Positions 1 to 5,665 of a stretch of 6,111 nt of DNA are shown piece after piece. A program made the translations under genes and the position numbers. This DNA is from an uncultured Erysipelotrichaceae bacterium. Lineage in GTDB: Bacteria; Bacillota_I; Bacilli_A; Acholeplasmatales; Anaeroplasmataceae. The notes under the pieces are model-generated. The model had not been told where the DNA came from, made no database searches, and saw only the letters and a list, made by a program, of their open reading frames with translations. Position 1 is the stretch's first letter; each line of letters starts with the position of its first letter. The stretch is from assembly GCA_902796895.1 (NCBI GenBank), contig CADBQV010000169.1, positions 1 through 6,111 of the forward strand. The letters are read 5' to 3'.

Positions 1-327
1 GATGATCCAAATTGTAGCTGTCACCATCATGACCATGACCATGAAGGACATCATCATGCCGATGAAGTATTTGAAACTGTTGGACTTGAGACAGTTAAGA
101 AATATAATATGGCTGAATTAAAATCAAACCTAGATAAAATCGCAAGAGGCGATTATGGTACTATCGTAAGAAGTAAAGGAATTATCCAAGGTGATGATTT
201 AAAATGGTATGCATTTAATTTGACTATGCAAGAAGTATCTATTGAACAGTCTAAGGCAATACCTATTGGTAAGGTTGTTATTATAGGTTCTCATGCTAAT
301 TTAGATGAAGTTAAAAAATTATTCTAA
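1..327 (+). CDS. CobW/COG0523 family GTPase, C-terminal part (5' end outside window)
   Basis: This is the last 108 codons of a gene that begins before the window; the frame is open from base 1 to the TAA at 325-327. The visible part starts with a Cys/His-rich stretch (CSCHHHDHDHEGHHH, bases about 13-57), the typical metal-binding loop between the GTPase and CobW_C domains of COG0523 proteins. It continues with a CobW_C-like domain: the DYGTIVRSKGII segment, then KWYAF, then a closing VIIGSHANLDEVKKLF strand-helix. The family comprises GTP-dependent metal chaperones or insertases, often for zinc, in the cytoplasm; the metal here cannot be read from the fragment. The ATG at 109 lies inside the conserved domain and is not a start. 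The next gene follows after 14 nt, so the two are probably co-transcribed. Family confidence is high; the Walker motifs lie upstream and cannot be seen. Confidence 0.9.
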   Translation, partial: DDPNCSCHHHDHDHEGHHHADEVFETVGLETVKKYNMAELKSNLDKIARGDYGTIVRSKGIIQGDDLKWYAFNLTMQEVSIEQSKAIPIGKVVIIGSHANLDEVKKLF

Positions 328-330
328 TTT

Positions 331-337
331 GAGGTGA
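331..337 (+). promoter_or_regulatory. Ribosome binding site selecting a GTG start
   Basis: GAGGTGA lies 4 nt before the GTG at 342. It supports this non-ATG start, which places the P-loop at residues 11-19, where family members have it. Confidence 0.8.
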
Positions 338-341
338 AATT

Positions 342-1265
342 GTGAAGGAAGTACCTCTATTTGTATTAAATGGATTTTTAGATAGTGGAAAAACTACTTT
401 AATTAAAGAAATTATTGAAAATAACGAAGAATATCAACAATCTTCTACAGTTATTATCGCTTGTGAACAAGGCGAAATAGAATATGAAGAAGAGTGGTTA
501 AAAAAATATAATGTAAGTATAGAATATGTAGAAAATCAAGAGGCATTTAGTGCTGATTTTATGCGTAATTTAGATAAGCATTATATGGCAGATAGATATG
601 TTATTGAATATAATGCATTCTTTGATATTGATAAACAAGAATTTCCTAAATACATGACAATTTATCAACAAGTAACTTTAATTGATGCTAGTCAATTTAA
701 AGTTATGTTTAATAATATGAAAAAGATATTTCAAAATATGGTTAAATATTCATCTTTAGTAATATTTAACCGTATTGAAGGAATAAAGGAATTAGGTCAA
801 TTTAGAAGACAAATAAGAGGCTTAAATCAACAATGCCAAATTGCCTTTGAACAACCTAATGGTTCCTTATCTACAATGCTAGATGAAGACTTACCTTATG
901 ATTTAAGTAAAGATGAAATAGCATTTGAAGAAGACGTATATCCTACATGGTATACTGAAGTATTTGATAATTATGAAAAATATTATAACAAGGTATTTAA
1001 ATTTAAAACCTTTGTTAGAGATATAATTGATGATACTATTGTAATAGGAAGAAATGTAATGGTATGCTGTTCTGAAGACATTCAGTTTTTAGGCTATGAA
1101 GTTAAAAATGATTGTAAAAAAGAAGTTAAAATAGGTGATTGTATCTATTTAGAATGCACAGTTAACCATGAATTTTCAAAATTAGCAGGTGAAGAGGTAG
1201 TAATACTTCATGCGAAAAATATTACAGTACTTAAAAAAGAAGAAGATAAAGTTCTTGGAATGTAA
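342..1265 (+). CDS. Divergent CobW-like GTPase with a YcgQ/TIGR03943-like C-terminal domain
   Basis: This is a 307-residue protein with a GTG start. Residues 1-200 look like a G3E/CobW GTPase domain: Walker A GFLDSGKTT (11-19), a Walker B/G3-like VIEYNAFFD (87-95), and FNRIEG (142-147) where canonical members have NKxD. The CxCC metal motif of classical CobW proteins is absent from the expected region (about residues 40-75), and there is no His-rich loop. Residues about 218-300 resemble the C-terminal OB-fold-like domain of YcgQ/TIGR03943 proteins, with the signature GRNVMVCCSEDIQFLG at 236-251. From memory, Bacillota carry a family of GTP-binding proteins with this architecture, usually beside a second CobW GTPase and a DUF318-type permease; this fits the upstream neighbour. 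The role is probably metal handling in the cytoplasm, but the substrate is unknown. The A92 in the G3-like motif replaces a glycine, so GTPase activity may be altered. The architecture is well supported; the function is inferred. Confidence 0.8.
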   Translation: MKEVPLFVLNGFLDSGKTTLIKEIIENNEEYQQSSTVIIACEQGEIEYEEEWLKKYNVSIEYVENQEAFSADFMRNLDKHYMADRYVIEYNAFFDIDKQEFPKYMTIYQQVTLIDASQFKVMFNNMKKIFQNMVKYSSLVIFNRIEGIKELGQFRRQIRGLNQQCQIAFEQPNGSLSTMLDEDLPYDLSKDEIAFEEDVYPTWYTEVFDNYEKYYNKVFKFKTFVRDIIDDTIVIGRNVMVCCSEDIQFLGYEVKNDCKKEVKIGDCIYLECTVNHEFSKLAGEEVVILHAKNITVLKKEEDKVLGM

Positions 1266-1294
1266 AATGGTTGTTAATTCAACCATTTTTATTT
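1264..1294 (+). terminator. Intrinsic terminator of the CobW gene pair
   Basis: A perfect 10-bp stem (AAAATGGTTG at 1264-1273 with CAACCATTTT at 1280-1289) has a 6-nt loop and is followed by a T-rich tail (TTTTTATTT counting the stem end). It starts at the stop codon of the upstream gene. The stem holds only four G-C pairs, but the T tract makes a forward terminator convincing. Confidence 0.85.
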
Positions 1295-1320
1295 GAAAAA
1301 TTTATAAATTGAATTATAAT
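1293..1320 (+). promoter_or_regulatory. Sigma-70/SigA-type promoter of the tsaE operon
   Basis: A -35 element TTGAAA (1293-1298, 5 of 6 consensus bases) and a perfect -10 TATAAT (1315-1320) are separated by 16 nt. Transcription should start near 1327, giving a leader of about 17 nt that holds the ribosome binding site at 1332-1338. The -35 sits in the tail of the preceding terminator. A perfect 12-bp palindrome, AATTTATAAATT (1299-1310), lies in the spacer; in such AT-rich DNA it may be chance. Confidence 0.75.
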
Positions 1321-1331
1321 ATTCTATGCTT

Positions 1332-1338
1332 GAGGTGA
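1332..1338 (+). promoter_or_regulatory. Ribosome binding site deciding the tsaE start
   Basis: GAGGTGA lies 5 nt before the ATG at 1344. It is inside the reading frame if the earlier ATG at 1326 is used, so it argues for 1344. Confidence 0.8.
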
Positions 1339-1343
1339 TATTG

Positions 1344-1784
1344 ATGATTAAATTTAATACATTAAATACAGAAGAAACAATAAATATCGGAAAAAGAATA
1401 GGCAAGGTAGTAAAAAAAGGTGATGTAGTATTACTAACAGGAGATTTAGGCTGTGGTAAAACTCATATCGCAAAAGGTATAGGCCAAGCTTTAGGTGTTA
1501 AAAGAATTATCAATTCACCAACATTTACGATAGTAAAGGAATACATGGGTGATATAAAATTTTATCATCTAGATTTATATAGACTTGATGGGTTAAATAA
1601 TGATTATGATTTAGAAGAATATATCGAATCAGATGGCGTATGTGCCATTGAATGGCCTCATCAAATTGATGAAATATTACCTAAGGAATATTTATCAGTC
1701 AATTTAAAAAGAATAAATGAAAACGAAAGAATAATTGAAATAGAAGGTATTGGAAGATATAAATTATATGAGGAGATGATTTAA
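1344..1784 (+). CDS. tsaE: tRNA threonylcarbamoyladenosine biosynthesis ATPase TsaE
   Basis: TsaE is the small P-loop ATPase that drives turnover of the TsaB-TsaD complex in making t6A at position 37 of ANN-decoding tRNAs. With the start at 1344 the protein has 146 residues, within the family's usual range. Visible motifs are Walker A GDLGCGKT (33-40), SPTFTIVKEY (58-67), the HLDLYRL block (75-81) and IEWP (102-105), all TsaE hallmarks. The in-frame ATG at 1326 is unlikely because it sits at or before the predicted transcription start and ahead of the ribosome binding site. It is the first gene of the operon, and its TAA overlaps the tsaB ATG by one base (TAATG). No key residue seems to be missing. 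Confidence 0.95.
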   Translation: MIKFNTLNTEETINIGKRIGKVVKKGDVVLLTGDLGCGKTHIAKGIGQALGVKRIINSPTFTIVKEYMGDIKFYHLDLYRLDGLNNDYDLEEYIESDGVCAIEWPHQIDEILPKEYLSVNLKRINENERIIEIEGIGRYKLYEEMI

Positions 1785-2365
1785 TGTATTCATTAATATT
1801 AGATTCTGCAACTAAATATTTATATATATGTATACTTAAAGATGAAAATATCTTATTTGAAAAATATTTAGAAGGAAAAGAAGGACACGCTAAAAACATT
1901 GTTAATATTATAAATGTAGGCTTAAATACAAATAATTTAGATGTATGTGATTTAAATGAAGTAATAGTAGGTGTAGGACCTGGATCTTATACTGGTGTAA
2001 GAATGGCAGTATGTGTAGCTAAAATGCTTGCTGAATTCATGCCTAATATTAAATTATATAAAATATCTACTCTAAAATTATTATCTTCTAATTTATGCGG
2101 AAGGGTACTTGTTATGATTGATGCAAGAAGAAATAATTCATTTGCTACAATCATTGATAATACTAATAATAAATATATATTAGAAGAAAAATTATACGAA
2201 AATGAATTCTTATTAAAACAAGAATATGACCACAAGGTTTTAGAGACAGAATATAAAGTAAATCCACTTTATGTCATTAAAAATAAAGAATTAGTAGAAA
2301 ACCCAAGCTTACTTATTCCTAATTATTTAAGAGACACCGAAGCAGAAAGAAATTTACATGATTAG
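1784..2365 (+). CDS. tsaB: tRNA threonylcarbamoyladenosine biosynthesis protein TsaB (compact)
   Basis: TsaB is the catalytically inactive ASKHA-fold paralogue of TsaD; it forms a heterodimer with TsaD and scaffolds t6A synthesis. The 193-residue protein shows the family signature VGPGSYTGVR (64-73), the MIDARRN block (111-117) that contributes to the dimer region, and the usual C-terminal PNYLRDTEAER (179-189). It is short; many TsaB proteins have about 220-240 residues, and the loss lies in the second half between about residues 125 and 175. An AGGAG ribosome binding site (1771-1775) lies 8 nt before the ATG, inside the end of tsaE. The end overlaps the next gene by 8 nt. All hallmark motifs remain, so I take it as functional. 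Confidence 0.93.
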   Translation: MYSLILDSATKYLYICILKDENILFEKYLEGKEGHAKNIVNIINVGLNTNNLDVCDLNEVIVGVGPGSYTGVRMAVCVAKMLAEFMPNIKLYKISTLKLLSSNLCGRVLVMIDARRNNSFATIIDNTNNKYILEEKLYENEFLLKQEYDHKVLETEYKVNPLYVIKNKELVENPSLLIPNYLRDTEAERNLHD

Positions 2366-3488
2366 AAAAATAATAAAAGATGATATAGATAAAATCATCG
2401 AAATAGAAAATAAAACATTAAATGAAACATTAGGATATGATATGCTAAATAATATTATTGATAATAATATAATGGATGCATATGTATATGTTTTAAATGA
2501 TATATTAGGATATATATCAATATCATTTGATGGATATACACTTGAGGTATTAAATTTTTGTGTTGATACTAAATATCAAAATGAAGGTATAGGCACTAAA
2601 TTATTAAATTATGCAATTATTAATGCATATAAAAATAATTGTAAAAATGTTATTTTAGATGTTAAAAATAACAATTTTAAAGCAATTAATTTATATGAAT
2701 CATTTGGCTTTAAATTAATTCATAGAAGATTAAATTATTATAAAGATAATATAGATGCTTTAGTATATGAATTAAAATTAAATGATTATAATAAAACAAT
2801 TGATAAAGAATTATTAATTACATCTAAATATATTAAAACTAATGATTATATTAAATATTATGATGATTATCAATTTGATAAATATTATCATAATTTTTAT
2901 AAGCTTTATAATTTAGATAAAATAAATGAAATAATAGAAGAAAATAAAGATAAACCATTTTTATGCTTCGAATATGATAAAGATTTTAATATAGATGGAT
3001 TTATAGAAAAAGATATTAATATAGTTATGGCATCATTTATTAAAGCTATAAATATAAAAACAAATAATAAAGGTATTATTAATATTGTTAATGAAAATAA
3101 TATAGATTCAGTTAAAAAATTCTTATATGAAGATTCTTTAAAATATGGTGAGAATTATTCAATAAAGAATACCAAAAGAATGATTGATTTTATATTAGAT
3201 AATAATTCATATGGATTTATTATTAAAGATGATAATAAAATCATAGGATTTATAAATGCATATATTGAAAATGATATATGTGATTTAGAAAATTTCTTTA
3301 TATTAGATGAATATCAAAAAAAAGGATATGGTTCTAATTTATTTAAATATGCCCTAGATTTTTGTAAAAATAAAGGATGTAATATAGTTACTTTAGTAGC
3401 TGATGACTTAGACAGCCCTAAAGAAATGTATAAAAAATGGGGATTTACTGAAATCAAAAAGACTTATTTTTTAAGAAGAGGAAAATAA
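2358..3488 (+). CDS. Two-domain GNAT acetyltransferase: RimI-like N-terminus fused to a second GNAT
   Basis: This 376-residue protein is far longer than RimI (about 150). Residues 1-140 resemble RimI, the ribosomal protein S18 N-alpha-acetyltransferase: acetyl-CoA motif YQNEGIGTKLL (73-83), then LDVKNNN (100-106) and AINLYESFGF (109-118), RRLNYY (123-128). The position of the proposed catalytic Glu (E103 in E. coli numbering) is Asp101, while the Tyr is kept as Y113; the FPWS-type substrate motif is not evident. Residues about 150-376 look like a second complete GNAT: YDDYQFDKYYHNF (168-180), LENFFILDEYQKKGYGSNL (310-328) and DSPKEMYKKWGF (352-363). No plausible internal start is seen at the junction. 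The start overlaps tsaB by 8 nt with a weak ribosome binding site, suggesting translational coupling. Asn, Lys, Ile and Asp are abundant and the gene is very AT-rich (10 G/C of 60 in 2461-2520). The second domain's substrate is unknown. Confidence 0.85.
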   Translation: MIRKIIKDDIDKIIEIENKTLNETLGYDMLNNIIDNNIMDAYVYVLNDILGYISISFDGYTLEVLNFCVDTKYQNEGIGTKLLNYAIINAYKNNCKNVILDVKNNNFKAINLYESFGFKLIHRRLNYYKDNIDALVYELKLNDYNKTIDKELLITSKYIKTNDYIKYYDDYQFDKYYHNFYKLYNLDKINEIIEENKDKPFLCFEYDKDFNIDGFIEKDINIVMASFIKAINIKTNNKGIINIVNENNIDSVKKFLYEDSLKYGENYSIKNTKRMIDFILDNNSYGFIIKDDNKIIGFINAYIENDICDLENFFILDEYQKKGYGSNLFKYALDFCKNKGCNIVTLVADDLDSPKEMYKKWGFTEIKKTYFLRRGK

Positions 3489-3489
3489 A

Positions 3490-3975
3490 ATGGAAAAAAC
3501 AAATGTATGTCGTATATTAGATCAAAAGAAAATTAAATATGAAATGTTTGAATATCCTCATACTGATGGCGTTTGTGTAGATGGAATTGAGGTAGCAAAG
3601 CTATTAAATCAAGATTCTAATCAAGTATTTAAAACATTAGTATGTATATCTAATACGAAGCATTATTTTGTTTGTGTTGTAGGAGTAAGTCATGAATTAG
3701 ATTTGAAAAAATGTGCTAAAGCATTTAATCAAAAATCATTAGAGATGATTCCTTTAAAGGATTTATTAAATACAACAGGATATATAAGAGGAGGATGCTC
3801 TCCTATAGGAATGAAAAAGGCATTCGAAACTGTAGTTGATATTGATGCCCTAAATTATTCAGAAATAATCTTTTCAGCAGGTAAAATAGGATATCAGGTT
3901 AAGATGAATCCTAAGGATTTAGAAAAATTAATTAAAGTTAAATTTTTAGATATAAAGAAGGTGGATTTATGCTAG
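3490..3975 (+). CDS. ybaK: YbaK-type Cys-tRNA(Pro) deacylase
   Basis: This protein of 161 residues, the usual YbaK length, belongs to the YbaK/EbsC superfamily of trans-acting tRNA editing proteins. YbaK hydrolyses Cys-tRNA(Pro) formed when prolyl-tRNA synthetase mistakenly attaches cysteine. The sequence shows VFKTLV (46-51) with the conserved lysine K48, the family loop [11 protein letters not shown] (97-107), and the closing [16 protein letters not shown] (129-144). The KTLV lysine and GGxSPIG together favour YbaK over ProX or YeaK relatives, though fine specificity cannot be proven from sequence. A GAAGAGG ribosome binding site (3475-3481) lies 8 nt before the ATG, and only one base separates it from the previous stop. 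Its end overlaps tsaD by 7 nt. Its place inside the t6A operon is unusual compared with the Bacillus order. Confidence 0.92.
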   Translation: MEKTNVCRILDQKKIKYEMFEYPHTDGVCVDGIEVAKLLNQDSNQVFKTLVCISNTKHYFVCVVGVSHELDLKKCAKAFNQKSLEMIPLKDLLNTTGYIRGGCSPIGMKKAFETVVDIDALNYSEIIFSAGKIGYQVKMNPKDLEKLIKVKFLDIKKVDLC

Positions 3976-4967
3976 TACTTGGCGTTGAATCAAGCTGTGA
4001 TGAAACTAGTGTAGCTATTGTAAAGGATGGCAAAGAGGTTTTATCATGCGTTATTAATTCTCAAATTAAAATACATGAAAAATTCGGTGGTGTAGTACCA
4101 GAGATTGCATCTAGAAACCACGTATATCAGGTATCTATGGTATTTAAACAAGCATTTATAGAGGCTAATGTAAAACCTGAAGATATTGATTTAGTTGCGG
4201 TAACTAAAGGACCAGGCTTAATTGGATCTTTACTTGTTGGCCTTAATGCAGCTAAAACATTTGCCTTAATGTATAAAAAGCCAATTATTGGAATTAACCA
4301 TCTTGCAGGACATATCTATGCAAATGCGATAGAGCACGAAATGAAATTTCCTTGTGTTGCATTACTTGTATCAGGTGGTAATACTGAATTAATATATATG
4401 AAAGATCATTTCGAATTTGAAATAATAGGTGAAACACTAGATGATGCAGTAGGTGAAGCATATGATAAGGTTGCCCGTGTTGTAGGATTACCTTATCCAG
4501 GAGGACCTCATGTAGATAGACTTGCACATTTAGGAAATGATACATATAAATTACCTAGAGTATATCTAGAGGATGGAAGCTATAATTTCTCATTTTCCGG
4601 ACTTAAAAGTGCTGTAATTAATTTACACCATAACGCAATGCAACGAGGAGAAGATATAAACGTAAATGATTTATGTGCTTCATTTCAAGCATCAGTAACA
4701 GAAGTATTAGTAAGAAAAACATTTAAGCTTTGTGAAAGCCTAAATGTTAAAAATATTATAGTTGCTGGTGGTGTATCAGCAAATAAAGGATTAAAGGAAA
4801 GATTTAATTTAGAAAATAATAATAGATTTAATATATCTATTCCATCTATTAAATATTGTACAGATAATGCCGCAATGATAGGAGTTGCAGGATATTATCA
4901 TTATTTAAAATATAAAAAATTTGATGATTTAGAATTGAATGCATCAGCATCACTTGAATTAGAATAA
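3969..4967 (+). CDS. tsaD: tRNA N6-adenosine threonylcarbamoyltransferase TsaD
   Basis: TsaD (Kae1/Gcp/YgjD) transfers the threonylcarbamoyl group from threonylcarbamoyl-AMP to A37 of tRNA. The 332-residue protein is of normal length with full motifs: [10 protein letters not shown] (5-14), [12 protein letters not shown] (40-51), [12 protein letters not shown] (80-91), the metal ligands H111 and H115 in NHLAGHIYA (110-118), SGGNTEL (135-141), the E157-equivalent region [14 protein letters not shown] (154-167), YPGGP (176-180), FSFSGLKSA (207-215), AGGVSAN (266-272), and metal ligand D299 in CTDNAAMIG (297-305). The AAGGTGG ribosome binding site (3958-3964) lies in the end of ybaK. The gene is less AT-rich than its GNAT neighbour (22 G/C of 60 in 4201-4260), consistent with strong conservation. 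The TAA overlaps the next ATG by one base. Confidence 0.97.
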   Translation: MLVLGVESSCDETSVAIVKDGKEVLSCVINSQIKIHEKFGGVVPEIASRNHVYQVSMVFKQAFIEANVKPEDIDLVAVTKGPGLIGSLLVGLNAAKTFALMYKKPIIGINHLAGHIYANAIEHEMKFPCVALLVSGGNTELIYMKDHFEFEIIGETLDDAVGEAYDKVARVVGLPYPGGPHVDRLAHLGNDTYKLPRVYLEDGSYNFSFSGLKSAVINLHHNAMQRGEDINVNDLCASFQASVTEVLVRKTFKLCESLNVKNIIVAGGVSANKGLKERFNLENNNRFNISIPSIKYCTDNAAMIGVAGYYHYLKYKKFDDLELNASASLELE

Positions 4968-5566
4968 TGGAAAATATAATATTAATTATCGCAAACATCC
5001 TATCATTAATTGGTAATGCATTATTTACATTATCATCTATTTTAAGAAATAAAAAGAAGATATTATTATTTCAATCATCTAACTATATACTTGCTATAAT
5101 ATCTGAATATATGACTAAAGCATATAGTGGAATGGTTCAAGAAGGAATGTCTTTAATAAGAAATATAATATTATTATTTGTTAAATCATCTAATAAGATT
5201 ATAAAATTAATAATTACACTTACATGTGTTACAATAGCAGTTATAGCAGGTATATTAATAAATATCTTTTTAAGTGGTAATGTTTGGTATGGCTACTTAC
5301 CTGTTTTAGGTACTATAGTATATTCAACTGCAGTAATACTTGCATTTATGATTAATTTTTCAGAAATTAACAGTGAGCTTGTAATTAAAATAGGATTATT
5401 AATAAATTCATTTATATGGACAACATATGGATATTTTGTTATGCTATATCCAATAATGATTTTTAATATAATAACTATTATTTTATGTATTATATCTTTT
5501 ATAAGAATTAAAAAAATTAAAAATAAAATTAAAACTGAAAAGAATATGGAGCTAATAAATGAATGA
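4967..5566 (+). CDS. YgjV-like (Imp-YgjV) multi-pass membrane protein
   Basis: This 199-residue, strongly hydrophobic protein has about six or seven membrane spans (roughly residues 4-26, 33-50, 55-72, 79-101, 109-130, 138-157 and 158-180) and a basic, Lys-rich cytoplasmic-looking tail (180-192). The pattern matches the bacterial inner-membrane YgjV family: YLPVLGTIVYSTAVILAF (110-127) aligns by eye with the LPVIGTIV segment of E. coli YgjV; the spacing of the ysG..eG.SliRN segment (53-66) and the final INSFIWTTYG (146-155) also fit. The family's function is unknown. No clear ribosome binding site precedes the ATG, which overlaps the tsaD stop, so expression probably depends on coupling to tsaD. 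The last gene of the operon ends in TGA followed at once by TAG, and the terminator stem starts within its last codons. Being downstream of tsaD does not by itself imply a tRNA role. Confidence 0.8.
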   Translation: MENIILIIANILSLIGNALFTLSSILRNKKKILLFQSSNYILAIISEYMTKAYSGMVQEGMSLIRNIILLFVKSSNKIIKLIITLTCVTIAVIAGILINIFLSGNVWYGYLPVLGTIVYSTAVILAFMINFSEINSELVIKIGLLINSFIWTTYGYFVMLYPIMIFNIITIILCIISFIRIKKIKNKIKTEKNMELINE

Positions 5567-5603
5567 TAGCTCCATATTTTTAATAATTTTTTTATTTTTT
5601 TTA
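5543..5603 (+). terminator. Intrinsic terminator overlapping the end of the ygjV-like gene
   Basis: A perfect 12-bp stem (AATATGGAGCTA at 5543-5554 with TAGCTCCATATT at 5567-5578) has a 12-nt loop and a long T-rich tail from 5577. The left arm is coding (residues 193-196), and the gene's TGA (5564-5566) is at the end of the loop, directly before the right arm. Confidence 0.88.
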
Positions 5604-5647
5604 ATATTTTTTCAAAAAAAATTAATATATTCTGACTATTATTATAC
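5579..5647. other. Almost pure A/T spacer before the Rpn-like gene
   Basis: A run made only of A and T follows the terminator stem; at 5613 it switches from T-rich to A-rich. TTAATATTTTTT (5601-5612) and AAAAAAAATTAA (5614-5625) are inverted with one mismatch around a single C. Possible -10 elements are TATATT (5626-5631) and TATTAT (5637-5642), but neither has a good -35 at proper spacing, and the latter would start transcription at the ribosome binding site. The promoter of the next gene is therefore not resolved. Confidence 0.4.
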
Positions 5648-5654
5648 GAGGAGG
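5648..5654 (+). promoter_or_regulatory. Strong ribosome binding site of the Rpn-like gene
   Basis: GAGGAGG lies 11 nt before the ATG at 5666. The spacing is somewhat long, but no better start codon is seen between them. Confidence 0.75.
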
Positions 5655-5665
5655 AAAATATTAAT

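Noticed and set aside
13..57. Tandem CAT/GAC-rich repeat
   Set aside because: It is explained by codons for the His/Asp metal-binding loop; units are not regular enough for a repeat array or CRISPR.
109..327. A separate 72-residue gene starting at the ATG at 109
   Set aside because: The same frame is open from base 1 and the upstream codons encode the His-rich loop and start of the CobW_C domain, so this is the tail of a longer gene.
1699..1899. Reverse-strand open frame of 66 codons
   Set aside because: It lies opposite the tsaE-tsaB junction, has no recognisable product, and both overlapping forward genes are well supported.
1987..2235. Reverse-strand open frame of 82 codons inside tsaB
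   Set aside because: A shadow of tsaB coding sequence with low-complexity translation and no ribosome binding site evidence.
4294..4545. Reverse-strand open frame of 83 codons inside tsaD
   Set aside because: It is antisense to the most conserved part of tsaD; its His/Leu-rich translation reflects that sequence.
5564..5569. TGA read as tryptophan (Mycoplasma code) at the ygjV-like stop
   Set aside because: Reading through would add only one residue before TAG, so the site is uninformative, but all eight tryptophans checked across the window use TGG and no other in-frame TGA occurs, favouring the standard code.
5626..5642. Promoter for the Rpn-like gene (TATATT or TATTAT as -10)
   Set aside because: No acceptable -35 at 16-18 nt, and TATTAT would start the transcript at the ribosome binding site; mentioned only as unresolved.
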